Source: Ceratopteris richardii (lineage: Eukaryota; Streptophyta; Polypodiopsida; Polypodiales; Pteridaceae). From it: DNA of 64,000 bases. The stretch covers positions 18,150,267 to 18,214,266 of the forward strand of contig CM035431.1 in assembly GCA_020310875.1 (NCBI GenBank). The letters are read 5' to 3'. A model generated the notes under the pieces. It ran no database searches. It was not told where the DNA came from and was given only the letters and a program-made list of their open reading frames with translations. This document shows positions 46,173 to 55,234 of this stretch, piece after piece; positions within the stretch are counted from its first letter, which is position 1, and each line of letters opens with the position of its first letter. The translations under genes and the position numbers were made by a program.

Positions 46173-47386
46173 CACATGTTGGCATTCTCCTTTCATGCAC
46201 CAAACTTAAATCAAGAAATTCGTCAGCTTCATAATGGATGTGCCCAATCATCCATGCACAAACATTCTTGCTAGCTTTTTTTTATAAGAAAGATATAACC
46301 GTTCATATGCATAAACTTGAGCATTAACTATCTCTTTCAAGCAAGAAGGAAACATGTTTTATGCATGAAAACATTCTTTTGAAGGAGAGATGCACCAACA
46401 ATCATTTCTTTTGTATATGCATGCCTATGCGTCATAAGTGTTTCCATACTTCAATGTGCTCCTATTTTGCTTTCACTAAATTGCATACAATGCTCTTAAA
46501 ATTGAAGATTCCTTCCCTACTTCAATGATAATAGCAATGCATTCTATATGAAATCATAGAGCAAAGCAAATATTGAAATGAAAACATCAACCTACAAAGT
46601 ACTTAGCTCTCAAATAGCTACGTCCTTCCATTGATCCTCAGGAAGAGCCATTCTCTCTTCATGAAGGCCTTTGCTTCATCATTTCCTCTCCTTTGAAGAA
46701 ATGAAGCCTTCATTTGTTGCTCAAAGAGAAATGAAAACCAAAATACGATCCTCCTTGATCCAAGGTTGCTTCTCTTTGTCTTCTTCTTTGAAGAAATGAA
46801 GTCTTCCTTGAACTATGCTTATCTTAGCCCATCATTTTCCATTGGGTGATGTATGGATGATGCTTCACTTGAGGTAGATTTGAAATGAAGCAAAGAGTTC
46901 AAAAGGTAAAGCTCTTTAGAGATCAAATTGAGAAGGAGTAATCAGCCCCACTTAGCTCTGGTTGAATGTAGTTTGAGAGAAGATTGTTGATCTCCTATTC
47001 CTTCTTGAAGATCTAACATCGTGCACCAAGATGATGAATTTATTTCATTAGATATCATGAAAAATCATGAATTTTGGATTGCATATCAATCCAAATTGAA
47101 ACACATGGGAACGGCTATTAGGTAGTATGCTTGGCCTTCAAATAAAAATTGTGCAATCAACTTCTTCCTTTCAATATATATTTTCTAAAATACAGTTGAG
47201 TGCACCAGCTATATTGTCTGTTTTCAAATAACAAACATACTAAGCATGTCGTATAATATCAAAGATAATGCGCCCTATTATCTTGGACAGCAAAACGCTT
47301 TCTAGATCGTGCAGTCATGGGCTCAATACCCGACTCTTGCAAGTCTTTAGTAGGAACACATTCTTTTGCTTCTCTCTGCCCAAATG

Positions 47387-47391
47387 GACAG
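47387..47391. repeat. Target site duplication of Copia D (left)
   Basis: GACAG directly before the LTR end at 47392 is repeated as GACAG at 52433-52437, directly after the other LTR. Confidence 0.92.
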
Positions 47392-47621
47392 TGTTGGAGT
47401 TAGACGTCTGCGGAAGCACGCGAACAACACAAGGAAGAAGAAGAAGCTTGGAGCACAACACACACGACTGAATGTATTACTAGAGAATGTACAAAGATAA
47501 GTAGCCCATTAGGGCAATAGGCGTATATACAAGCCGGGGGAAAAAAACCTCCTAAAGAGGGAAAAAAGTGCCCCGGCGGTCCTAGAGTGTTCACACACAT
47601 CACTACCTAAATATATCAACA
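47392..47621 (-). repeat. 3' LTR of Copia D
   Basis: On the minus strand it begins TGTTGATATATTTAGG and ends CTCCAACA. It is 230 bp and differs from 52203-52432 at four bases. Confidence 0.97.
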
Positions 47622-47636
47622 AATCCCCCCTGGGAG
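47622..47636 (-). other. Polypurine tract of Copia D
   Basis: On the minus strand CTCCCAGGGGGGATT directly precedes the 3' LTR. Confidence 0.9.
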
Positions 47637-47695
47637 TGATGCGGTGAACAAGGAGCTGGTACTCATGTATAAGGAAGTGCCGAGCTATGTGGAAA

Positions 47696-50600
47696 TCACT
47701 CCACAAAAGGAAGTAAGCCCAAAGCTTTGCGGAAAGCTTCAAACTTCTCCCTAGGCAGAGCCTTCGTGAAAAGGTCTGCAATGTTCTCCTGCGTGGGCAC
47801 ATATGCCAAGCTGATCTCCCCAGCAGAGAACCTCTCCCTGACATAGTGATAATGCACCTCAATGTGCTTAGTGCGAGCATGGAACACAGGGTTCCTCGCA
47901 ACTGCCAATGCGCTCTGACTGTCAGTGAAGATGGTGGTGGCAGAAGACTGGCCAACACCCAAATCAGCCATAAGGCGTCTGAGCCACACACACTCAACAG
48001 TCGCTGTGAAAGCTACCCTATACTCAGCCTCACAACTGGAAGTGGCCACAGTAGGCTGCTTCTTGCTCAACCAAGATATACATGAGCTACCAAGCATGAA
48101 GCAAAAACCACTGGTGGACACACGAGTGTCATAGCAACCAGCCCAATCTGAGTCAGAAAAAGCATGCAAATCTGGCGGTAGTGATCCCCCCTTGGGATAA
48201 AACAACCCAAGTAGCCGAGTACCACTCAAGTAGCGAAAGATGCGCTTAACCGCTTTCCAATGCGTGACTCCTGGGCAATGCATGAACCTGCTCATCTGTG
48301 AGACAGCAAACTGAATATCTGGCCGAGTAATGCATAAGTAAATCAAGCATCCAACAGCCTGCTGATAGAGAACAGCATCAAATGCATCTCCAGCATCATG
48401 AAGACTCAATCGTAAACCTGTCTCCATAGGAGTGGCAATAGGCTTACAGTCTTCAAGGACAAAACGCTGCAATAATGTGTCAATATATTTCGTTTGACAC
48501 AAAGCCATTCCACCATCAACGTGCATAAACTGAATGCCCAAATAGTGATGCAAATGCCCCAAATCAGACATCTCAAATGAGGCATGCAAATCAGCCTTAA
48601 AATCAGCAATATGTGTCTCAATAGGACCAGTGAGCAGCATGTCATCAACATAGACAACAATGATCAGAAGCACATCATTAGCACGCTTAACATATAAGGT
48701 GCTTTCAGTTGGACTGTTCTCAAAACCATGTGCAATCAGATAGGCATGTATCTTCTCATACCAAGCACGTGGTGCTTGCTTTAAACCATATAACGCCTTC
48801 TTTAACCTGCACACCTGGTTTTCATGCCCTTTCTGCACAAAGCCACGGGGCTGAAAAACATACACTTCTTCATGCAAGTCACCATTCAGAAATGCTGTTT
48901 TAATGTCCAACTGATGTACATTCCAACCATGATGGGCTGCAAGTGCACAAATGCTCCGAACAGTAGTCATACGGCATGTAGGTGCAAAGGTCTCATCAAA
49001 ATCAATGCCTCTTTCCTGCGCATAACCCTTTGCAACAAGCCTAGCCTTATACCTGTCAACTGTACCATCAGGTTTACGCTTGAGCTTGTATACCCACTTA
49101 GTGCCAATGGCCTTCTTGCCAGGAGGCAAGTCACATAAAGACCATGTACCATTCTTCATTATATCATCATATTCAGATTGCATAGCAGCCATCCAATTTT
49201 CTGAATTTTGTGCTTCATCAAAAGAAACAGGCTCATTTTCATCACAGAGACTAGATGCAGCCATAGCATAGCAATCTGATGCAAAGGAGGTACTATGAGA
49301 GCCTGAACGAGTACGATATGACAAAGGTGCATCTAATTTGCTGTCACGCAAAGTCTGCACCAGCCATTTTGGCATAGTTTTTGCCTGTTCAATATCAACT
49401 CTCTCATCAACAAGTGCATCATGTAAATCTGCATCAGAAATGGAATGATCTGCATCATCATATGAAACCTGCAAAGGCTGAGAAGTTGCCTCATTAGGAC
49501 CAGCGCTAGCCTGTCCACCTGTAAAAAGAGGCATCAAAGTATCATACATGTCTTTGGAGCTAACAAATGTCTCCTTAGTACATGAAAGCAATGGTTGAAT
49601 AGCATCTTCCACAAAGACAACATCACGGCTAACCAGAATGCGTTTAGTCTGTGGATGATACAGACGATAGCCTTTACTTTCAGAACTGTACCCAACAAAA
49701 ATACATTTTACTGCCTTATCATCCAATTTTCTGCGATGTTGTTTAGGCACTAATGCATATGCCAAACAACCAAAAACACGCAGATGAGCAACAGATGGCT
49801 TGCGGTCATGCCAAGCCTCATATGGAGTGATAGACTGCAACGCTTTGGTGGGACACCTGTTCAGTACATATGCTGCACACATGACAGCCTCAAGCCAGAA
49901 ACTATGTGGTAAAGCCTGACTTTTGACCATGCACCTCGCCATCTCCATGAGTGACCTGTTCTTTCGTTCAGCAACTCCATTCTGTTGAGGTGTATATGGC
50001 ACTGTACACTGGTGTTTTATCCCACGTTCAGCCAGAAATGCATTAAAATCTGAAGACATATATTCCCCCCCTCGATCAGAATGGAGGGTGCCCATTTTAC
50101 ATGCTGACAGATTTTCAGCCAAAACCAAAAACTGTTTGAAGCACATGAACACTTCGGACTTTGCTTTGAGTGGATATACCCATGCATGCCTGGAAAAATC
50201 ATCAATGAAAGTCACGAAGTAAAGGTAATTTCCAAAAGAGGGTGTCTGCATAGGACCACAGACATCACTATGTACAAGCTGCAATTTCTGCATAGCCCAA
50301 ACTGAACCATCTTTTGGAAAGGAAGAACGCTGCATTTTGCCCAAAATACAGCCTTCACAAACATGTTTTCTAGGTGCCTCAAGTTTGGGCAAAGAGGACA
50401 CCATTTCAGATTTCTGCAGGCGTAACAAACTAGCAAAATTCAGATGACCAAAGCGTGCATGCCAAAGCTTTGCATCTGACATAGCCTGAGAATCATGAAC
50501 TGCACATGCCGAATCATTCACAGATCTTTCATAGTCTATGAGCTTATACAGCCCACGACATAAAATGCCAGAAGCAATAATCACATCGCCATTTGAGAGA

Positions 50601-51961
50601 TCATGGACTGTACACCTGTCATCAACAAATTTCACAACCAAGCCAATCTTGGCTAATGCAGAAACTGATAACAGATTCTTTTTGATCCCTGGCACAAATA
50701 AAGCATCTGACAAAGTGAAAGAACTACCATTAGCAGTAGTCAGAATGATCTTACCAACTCCCATAACAGGATAAGAGGAGTTATTGGCGCATGTGACAGT
50801 ATTCCCTGTAGGAGCAGGCTCAAGTGAAGAGAAGAAACTGCGCTGCGAGGTAATATGTTTGGTCGCCCCACTGTCAAAGTACCAAACATCTGAGTCTACT
50901 GCAGACATGCACTGATCATGAGAAGATGGGTCAAAACTGCAGACAGTAGTAAACGCCCATTCTTCTTCCTGCACAAGATTTGCAGACTCTGTTTTTGGTG
51001 TAGAGGCCTCTGCAACAACCATTCCAGCCTCTTTCTTCTTTGCCTCTTTAGCAGCCAGTTTTGGACAGTTCTTTATAATATGATCATTTCCTTTACAGTA
51101 CTTGCAGAACAATTTCTGCTTTTCTGATTTCTTTTCATCTTTATCCTGGTTCTTCGATTGTGCAGCATTTGTAGATTTCTGCTTACTAGTAGAAGAGCTC
51201 CATTTTCCTTTGCCCTTCTGACTAGCCAGGAAAGCTTGATCTGCAACACGCATAATGGACCTGTTCTGCCTGGACTGATCTTCCTGCAACAGAACAGAGA
51301 CTAATTCCTCAAATGACAAGGCATTCGGATTGCCTTTCATCATCAACCGAAGAGTAGAGGCAAAACTCTGATATGAATCAGGAAGACCATTCAGAACGGT
51401 CTGCACAAGTGAGCTATCTGGTATAACCTCATCAGCAGAAATCAATTGTTCCTTCAGGTCTTTGATCTTTGTAAGAAAACTGTCCATAGAATCACCTTCA
51501 TTCATGTGCTCACTCTCCAACTGTTTTCGGAGGTAAGCAACACGAGCCTCATTCCTAGCCTGGTACAAAGTGGTAAGTGTATCCCAAGCATCCTTTGCTG
51601 TTCTGCAAGAGCGAATGTGAGGAATAATGGCACGTTTGACAGACAAAGCTATCAATGCATGTGCCTGGGCATCTCTGCCATCCCAACGAATCTGCTCTGC
51701 AGTAGGTGCAACAGAAACAGCAGCACGAACAGGAATCTGCGGAATATCATCTTCGACACCATCTTCATCAGCTCCAACACCTGTATTTGCAATACCTGTC
51801 GTTACAGGTGTAACAGGACGTCTTTCAACACCCTGCACAATGTTCCACAATCCTTTTGCAACCAGTACATGTCGCATCATATAAGCCCATAATGGGTAGT
51901 TGGTACCATCCAACTTATCCTCAACAGCCAACATACAGAATACATCACTGCTTTCAGCCAT
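47696..51961 (-). CDS. Copia D Gag-Pol polyprotein
   Basis: A single 1421-codon frame that encodes the capsid and replication enzymes of the element. In order: gag with a UBN2-type core (residues about 10-230; EDKLDGTNYPLWAYMM near the start), a CCHC zinc knuckle (CKYCKGNDHIIKNC, about 285-298), protease with DSG (about 364), the GAG-pre-integrase HHCC region (LWHARFGH about 498; CEGC), integrase catalytic core with D (about 589), D (LHSDRGGEY, about 628) and E (QQNGVAERKNR, about 662), reverse transcriptase (KALYGLKQAPRAW; YVDDM about 1105) and RNase H (SDSDWAG about 1272; KHIEVHYHYVRE about 1365). The start is at the first ATG after the leader. The length is normal for plant Copia. Copia families usually use one frame with proteolytic processing, as here. 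Confidence 0.97.
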   Translation of the reverse strand: MAESSDVFCMLAVEDKLDGTNYPLWAYMMRHVLVAKGLWNIVQGVERRPVTPVTTGIANTGVGADEDGVEDDIPQIPVRAAVSVAPTAEQIRWDGRDAQAHALIALSVKRAIIPHIRSCRTAKDAWDTLTTLYQARNEARVAYLRKQLESEHMNEGDSMDSFLTKIKDLKEQLISADEVIPDSSLVQTVLNGLPDSYQSFASTLRLMMKGNPNALSFEELVSVLLQEDQSRQNRSIMRVADQAFLASQKGKGKWSSSTSKQKSTNAAQSKNQDKDEKKSEKQKLFCKYCKGNDHIIKNCPKLAAKEAKKKEAGMVVAEASTPKTESANLVQEEEWAFTTVCSFDPSSHDQCMSAVDSDVWYFDSGATKHITSQRSFFSSLEPAPTGNTVTCANNSSYPVMGVGKIILTTANGSSFTLSDALFVPGIKKNLLSVSALAKIGLVVKFVDDRCTVHDLSNGDVIIASGILCRGLYKLIDYERSVNDSACAVHDSQAMSDAKLWHARFGHLNFASLLRLQKSEMVSSLPKLEAPRKHVCEGCILGKMQRSSFPKDGSVWAMQKLQLVHSDVCGPMQTPSFGNYLYFVTFIDDFSRHAWVYPLKAKSEVFMCFKQFLVLAENLSACKMGTLHSDRGGEYMSSDFNAFLAERGIKHQCTVPYTPQQNGVAERKNRSLMEMARCMVKSQALPHSFWLEAVMCAAYVLNRCPTKALQSITPYEAWHDRKPSVAHLRVFGCLAYALVPKQHRRKLDDKAVKCIFVGYSSESKGYRLYHPQTKRILVSRDVVFVEDAIQPLLSCTKETFVSSKDMYDTLMPLFTGGQASAGPNEATSQPLQVSYDDADHSISDADLHDALVDERVDIEQAKTMPKWLVQTLRDSKLDAPLSYRTRSGSHSTSFASDCYAMAASSLCDENEPVSFDEAQNSENWMAAMQSEYDDIMKNGTWSLCDLPPGKKAIGTKWVYKLKRKPDGTVDRYKARLVAKGYAQERGIDFDETFAPTCRMTTVRSICALAAHHGWNVHQLDIKTAFLNGDLHEEVYVFQPRGFVQKGHENQVCRLKKALYGLKQAPRAWYEKIHAYLIAHGFENSPTESTLYVKRANDVLLIIVVYVDDMLLTGPIETHIADFKADLHASFEMSDLGHLHHYLGIQFMHVDGGMALCQTKYIDTLLQRFVLEDCKPIATPMETGLRLSLHDAGDAFDAVLYQQAVGCLIYLCITRPDIQFAVSQMSRFMHCPGVTHWKAVKRIFRYLSGTRLLGLFYPKGGSLPPDLHAFSDSDWAGCYDTRVSTSGFCFMLGSSCISWLSKKQPTVATSSCEAEYRVAFTATVECVWLRRLMADLGVGQSSATTIFTDSQSALAVARNPVFHARTKHIEVHYHYVRERFSAGEISLAYVPTQENIADLFTKALPREKFEAFRKALGLLPFVE

Positions 51962-52188
51962 GGCCGGTGACTAAAATACCTTGATGCAGAAAATTGACTG
52001 TATCTCAAAAAGTTGAACAGAACTTCCCAGACGAGTTCTCCTAGACCTGTAGCAGACTTCGAGACGCTTAAACTGGCGAATAGAAACTGGTATATACCTT
52101 TGGCACAAAAGGACGAAATAGCCTGCACAAGCACTGCGATAGTGCGTTCGGAGGAGTGTCGACGGCGCCCTAGAAGAAGCAACGACCT

Positions 52189-52200
52189 GCTCTGATACCA
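52189..52200 (-). other. Primer binding site of Copia D, initiator Met tRNA
   Basis: On the minus strand TGGTATCAGAGC lies two bases inside the 5' LTR end. Confidence 0.95.
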
Positions 52201-52202
52201 AT

Positions 52203-52432
52203 TGTTGGAGTTAGACGTCTGCGGAAGCACGCGAACAGCACAAGGAAGAAGAAGAAGCTTGGAGCACAACACACACGACTGAATGTATTACTAGAGAATG
52301 TTCAAAGATAAGTAGCCCATTAGGGCAATAGGCGTGTATACAAGCCGGGGGAAAAAAACCTCCTAAAGAGGGAAAAAAGTGCCCCGGTGGTCCTAGAGTG
52401 TTCACACACATCACTACCTAAATATATCAACA
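52203..52432 (-). repeat. 5' LTR of Copia D
   Basis: 230 bp with TG...CA ends. The pair with 47392-47621 shows four differences. Confidence 0.97.
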
Positions 52433-52472
52433 GACAGCACCCCTGCGGTGGAAAATTGGGTGAACACGAGAT

Positions 52473-53339
52473 ATGACACTGGCCAAACAAAGAAGTCTAG
52501 AACAAGAAGCCCTAGATTACTCACTCATTGGTGATAATCTATACAAGCGTGGTAAAGATGGTTACCTGAGACTATGTGTCCATGAGACTGAATATCTCAA
52601 GATCTTGGAAACTGCTCACCAAGGTGTAGCAGGAGGACACTTTGGACCAGATCAGGTGATCAAGGCAATCATATTTGCAGGATTATGGTGGCCGACCCTT
52701 CACAGGGATGCACATACCTATGTGAAAAGGTGTGATGTTTGTCAGCGAACTCAGTATCCTATACGCAAAGATGATATGCCACTAAAGCCTATGATGGGTG
52801 GACGTGCATTCTCTAAGTGGGGAATAGACTTTGTTGGTCCGATTAATCCCCCACCTAAGGGTTCCCATGCTGAATATATCATTGTGGCCACAGACTACTT
52901 AACCAAGTGGGTAGAGGTAAAGGCTACAACAAAGAATGATGCTCAAACGACCGCTAAGTTTTTATTTGAGAATGTGTTCACTAGATACGGGCTACCCATA
53001 GATCTAGTAAGTGATAGAGGCACCTACTTCTTGAATGAAGTTATTGAAAATCTTCTCCAAGAATTCTTGGTAGTACACAAGAAGTCTGCCCCCTATCACC
53101 CACAAGCTAATGAGCAAGCCGAAAGCACAAATCAGATTCTATGCAACATGCTTACCAAATTAGTGAATAATAAACACTCTGATTGGGACAAACAGCTACA
53201 CCATGCTGTTTGGGCATACCGAGTTGCCTATAAAACGGTACTCCAAGCCACACCCTTTCAGATGGTATTTGGCCAAAATGCAGTGCTACCATTGGACTTC
53301 TTGATACCTACACAAAAGGTAGCACAGGAGCATGACTAG
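52473..53339 (+). pseudogene. Integrase of Gypsy E
   Basis: The zinc-binding end has AHQGVAGGH and CDVCQRTQ. The catalytic core shows KWGIDFVGPI (first D), LVSDRGTYF (second D) and HPQANEQAESTNQ (E), and VWAYRVAYK near the end. The GPY/F-type tail follows in the next open frame. In a live element it joins the DNA copy to the host chromosome. It is nearly identical in layout to the Gypsy L integrase and close to that of B. Confidence 0.88.
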
Positions 53340-53474
53340 ACGCGTCATGAACTCTCTTCGAGGATTTTTGATCTGGAACGACTAGGCGAGACAAGACTAA
53401 GAGCTGCAATAGGTATATATGCTGCTAAGAAAAGACAGAAGGCGTACTTTGATGCCCATGCTAAGGATAAAGGC

Positions 53475-54488
53475 TTGAAGACCGGAGACTTAGTTTTTGT
53501 GTATACCCTGAAACAACATGCGAGAAAGCTAGAAAAGCGTGGTTATGGACCTATGATCATCAATAGGATTTCAACTAGTGGAGCAGTACAACTAGCCACT
53601 TTAGAAGGCGATATTCTCCCTAATTACATAAGCGGATGCAGATTCAAGTTATATCAAGAACCCCTGAGTGAAGAAATGCTAACTAGACTCAACACCGCCA
53701 AGAAACATAAAGAACAGGAAAAACGAATTCGAGAAGAGGCACAGGCAGAAGCATTGGAACGCATCAGAAGGATGAAGTTGAGAAGACAAGGACGAGATCA
53801 GCTTAGGACAGAGGCATATGCAGATCCAAGGTATCATATGGCTATGTGCGAAGTTTCAAGTAATAGTTCTCATCGAATAATTGATAGACGTCCTTTTGTA
53901 ACTTTAGAGATAGGACAAGGAAAGAGTACAAGGACTGTAAGGGCCTTGATTGACTCAGGTGCAGCCACTAGTGCTGTTAAATTTTCTTACTGTCAAAAGT
54001 TGAAATTAAATGTCAATCCTATAGAAGCATATCTCATACGATTGGGAGGTGTGGAAACCCCTTGCATGGGCGAGGTGGATCTTCCCCTCTACATTCAAGA
54101 TGCTCTTATGACAGTTAAAGTACTAGTGTGTCAAGATGAGGACCTCACTGAGCCTCTTGTCTTGGGTCAAGACTGGATCTATGATCATGCAGTCAACCTA
54201 AACCTAAGAAGTGGACTTCTTCAGGTATGGGTAAATCAGAATCGTATTACAGTTGAGCTAGAAAATGAAGCACTCAAGGAACTAGGGAAGGCACAAACTC
54301 CTGGTCCTTCCAGGGGTACACATGAAATTGACCATACTATTCTTGTCCAAAACTATGTGATGCAGAGGGATGGTTATCTCGACAAAGAAGTTAAGGGTAC
54401 AACGGAACTCCCTTCTTTTCCAAAAGCCATAGGAATGCAGCAACCAAAGGCGGATCAAATGCAAAAGAAGCAGACGACTTGTGCTTGA
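53475..54488 (+). CDS. Integrase tail joined to a second retropepsin-like domain (Gypsy E)
   Basis: One open frame of 337 codons. Residues about 5-65 are the GPY/F-like integrase tail (GYGPMIIN, then GAVQLATLEGDILPN). Residues about 70-115 form a charged, probably helical linker (KHKEQEKRIREEAQAEA). Residues about 140-250 look like a retropepsin: DSGAA at 160-164, a GG-VETPCMGEV flap-like segment, and LGQDW at about 230-234, with normal spacing of about 70 residues. Gypsy elements normally carry their protease before reverse transcriptase. The same extra domain occurs in F and, decayed, in B, where the normal protease is also present. The role is unknown; processing of the downstream accessory protein is one guess. 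Confidence 0.8.
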   Translation: MKTGDLVFVYTLKQHARKLEKRGYGPMIINRISTSGAVQLATLEGDILPNYISGCRFKLYQEPLSEEMLTRLNTAKKHKEQEKRIREEAQAEALERIRRMKLRRQGRDQLRTEAYADPRYHMAMCEVSSNSSHRIIDRRPFVTLEIGQGKSTRTVRALIDSGAATSAVKFSYCQKLKLNVNPIEAYLIRLGGVETPCMGEVDLPLYIQDALMTVKVLVCQDEDLTEPLVLGQDWIYDHAVNLNLRSGLLQVWVNQNRITVELENEALKELGKAQTPGPSRGTHEIDHTILVQNYVMQRDGYLDKEVKGTTELPSFPKAIGMQQPKADQMQKKQTTCA

Positions 54489-54499
54489 GGCACAAAGAA

Positions 54500-54980
54500 A
54501 ATACGACGCACGGTGTCGCAACCACCAAAACAAGTGTGGGTATGGAAGAGCGAGCATCCTCTTGCGGTCAAGCCACAACAACTGGCTCAATCTCCTATTA
54601 GTGATCAATGACACGACACTAATAAGAAGTCCTCCAAAAACTCTTCTGTGAAAGCAAAGTCTATCTGGGTACCCAAGAAGTCGATGAAGGCTAGCCCACA
54701 ATCAAGACAAATTTGGGTGTCTAGGGCTTGCTTGCAGGCTCAAATAGCTACACCGAGGCCACACCCTGTACAACAGGGTTCACTCACTCGAACATCTGAT
54801 ACTCATTCTTATACATCACGCACGAACACATATTCACCCATGAGCACGAGTAATATCACTTGTAATTTGGTCCCTAAAAAGCCTCATTTCCAAGCAGGCA
54901 CACTCACAAAGCCCTCAAGAGTCTCCACTAAACCAAAACTGAAAGCCAATCAGTTTGTTTGGCAGCCCAAAGCGTGAAAC
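54500..54980 (+). other. Spacer with repeated W-x-P-K motifs (Gypsy E)
   Basis: Short peptides such as SIWVPKKS, RQIWVSRA, LVPKKPHF and FVWQPKA recur in this stretch. A similar piece (YKWAPKKFQ) lies at the same place in Gypsy F (about 33110). It lies between the extra protease and the accessory gene and may be a linker or basic region. No known domain was recognised. Confidence 0.45.
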
Positions 54981-55234
54981 AAACCCCTCGACCCCATTTG
55001 TAAATTCATTCTCACTGACTAACTGCATCACCCTTACACTGCACTTTTCCATTTAGCTCTTAGGACCATCCATTCACTAACTACACACATGATCAACGAG
55101 CACTTATTCACCTACTAAACTCTCCCTAAATTTATGTTAATGTTGTAACGGGGACACATGAATGCTTGCTGTCCATTTGCAATGTTAACATTCATTTGTA
55201 TATTCTCACAGAACTGGTGACCAGTTTCCTCAAT
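54981..55234. other. Gap between spacer and accessory gene
   Basis: AT-rich sequence without open frame. It may hold an untranslated stretch or splice signals for the accessory gene, but none could be shown. Confidence 0.3.

Larger units (their letters stand above)
45170..47391. other. Unassigned sequence before Copia D
   Basis: No convincing gene is seen in this 2.2 kb. It may contain old LTR sequence: TGTTAG-type ends preceded by a purine tract occur on the minus strand at about 45610. A short tandem repeat lies at 46100-46172. The last 150 bp or so probably belong to the Gypsy element E that Copia D entered. Confidence 0.4.
47392..52432 (-). mobile_element. Copia element D, looks whole and young (minus strand)
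   Basis: The element is 5041 bp with two 230-bp LTRs, a GACAG target duplication on both sides, an initiator-Met primer site, one open polyprotein frame of 1421 codons and a purine tract. I saw no break in the coding frame. The LTRs differ at four positions (about 1.7%), giving an age of very roughly 0.7 to 4 million years for substitution rates of 1.3e-8 to 2.2e-9 per site per year. It lies inside Gypsy element E. Fragments A and R are the same family, so the family has been active over a long time. Confidence 0.97.

Noticed and set aside
52189-52200. tRNA gene remnants at the GCTCTGATACCA sites
   Set aside because: Only the 12 bases that pair with the tRNA 3' end are present, each next to an LTR, so these are primer sites.
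53475-54488. Extra protease as the gag-protease of a separate downstream element
   Set aside because: It shares one open frame with the integrase tail, no LTR or primer site lies between, and the same order is seen in B.
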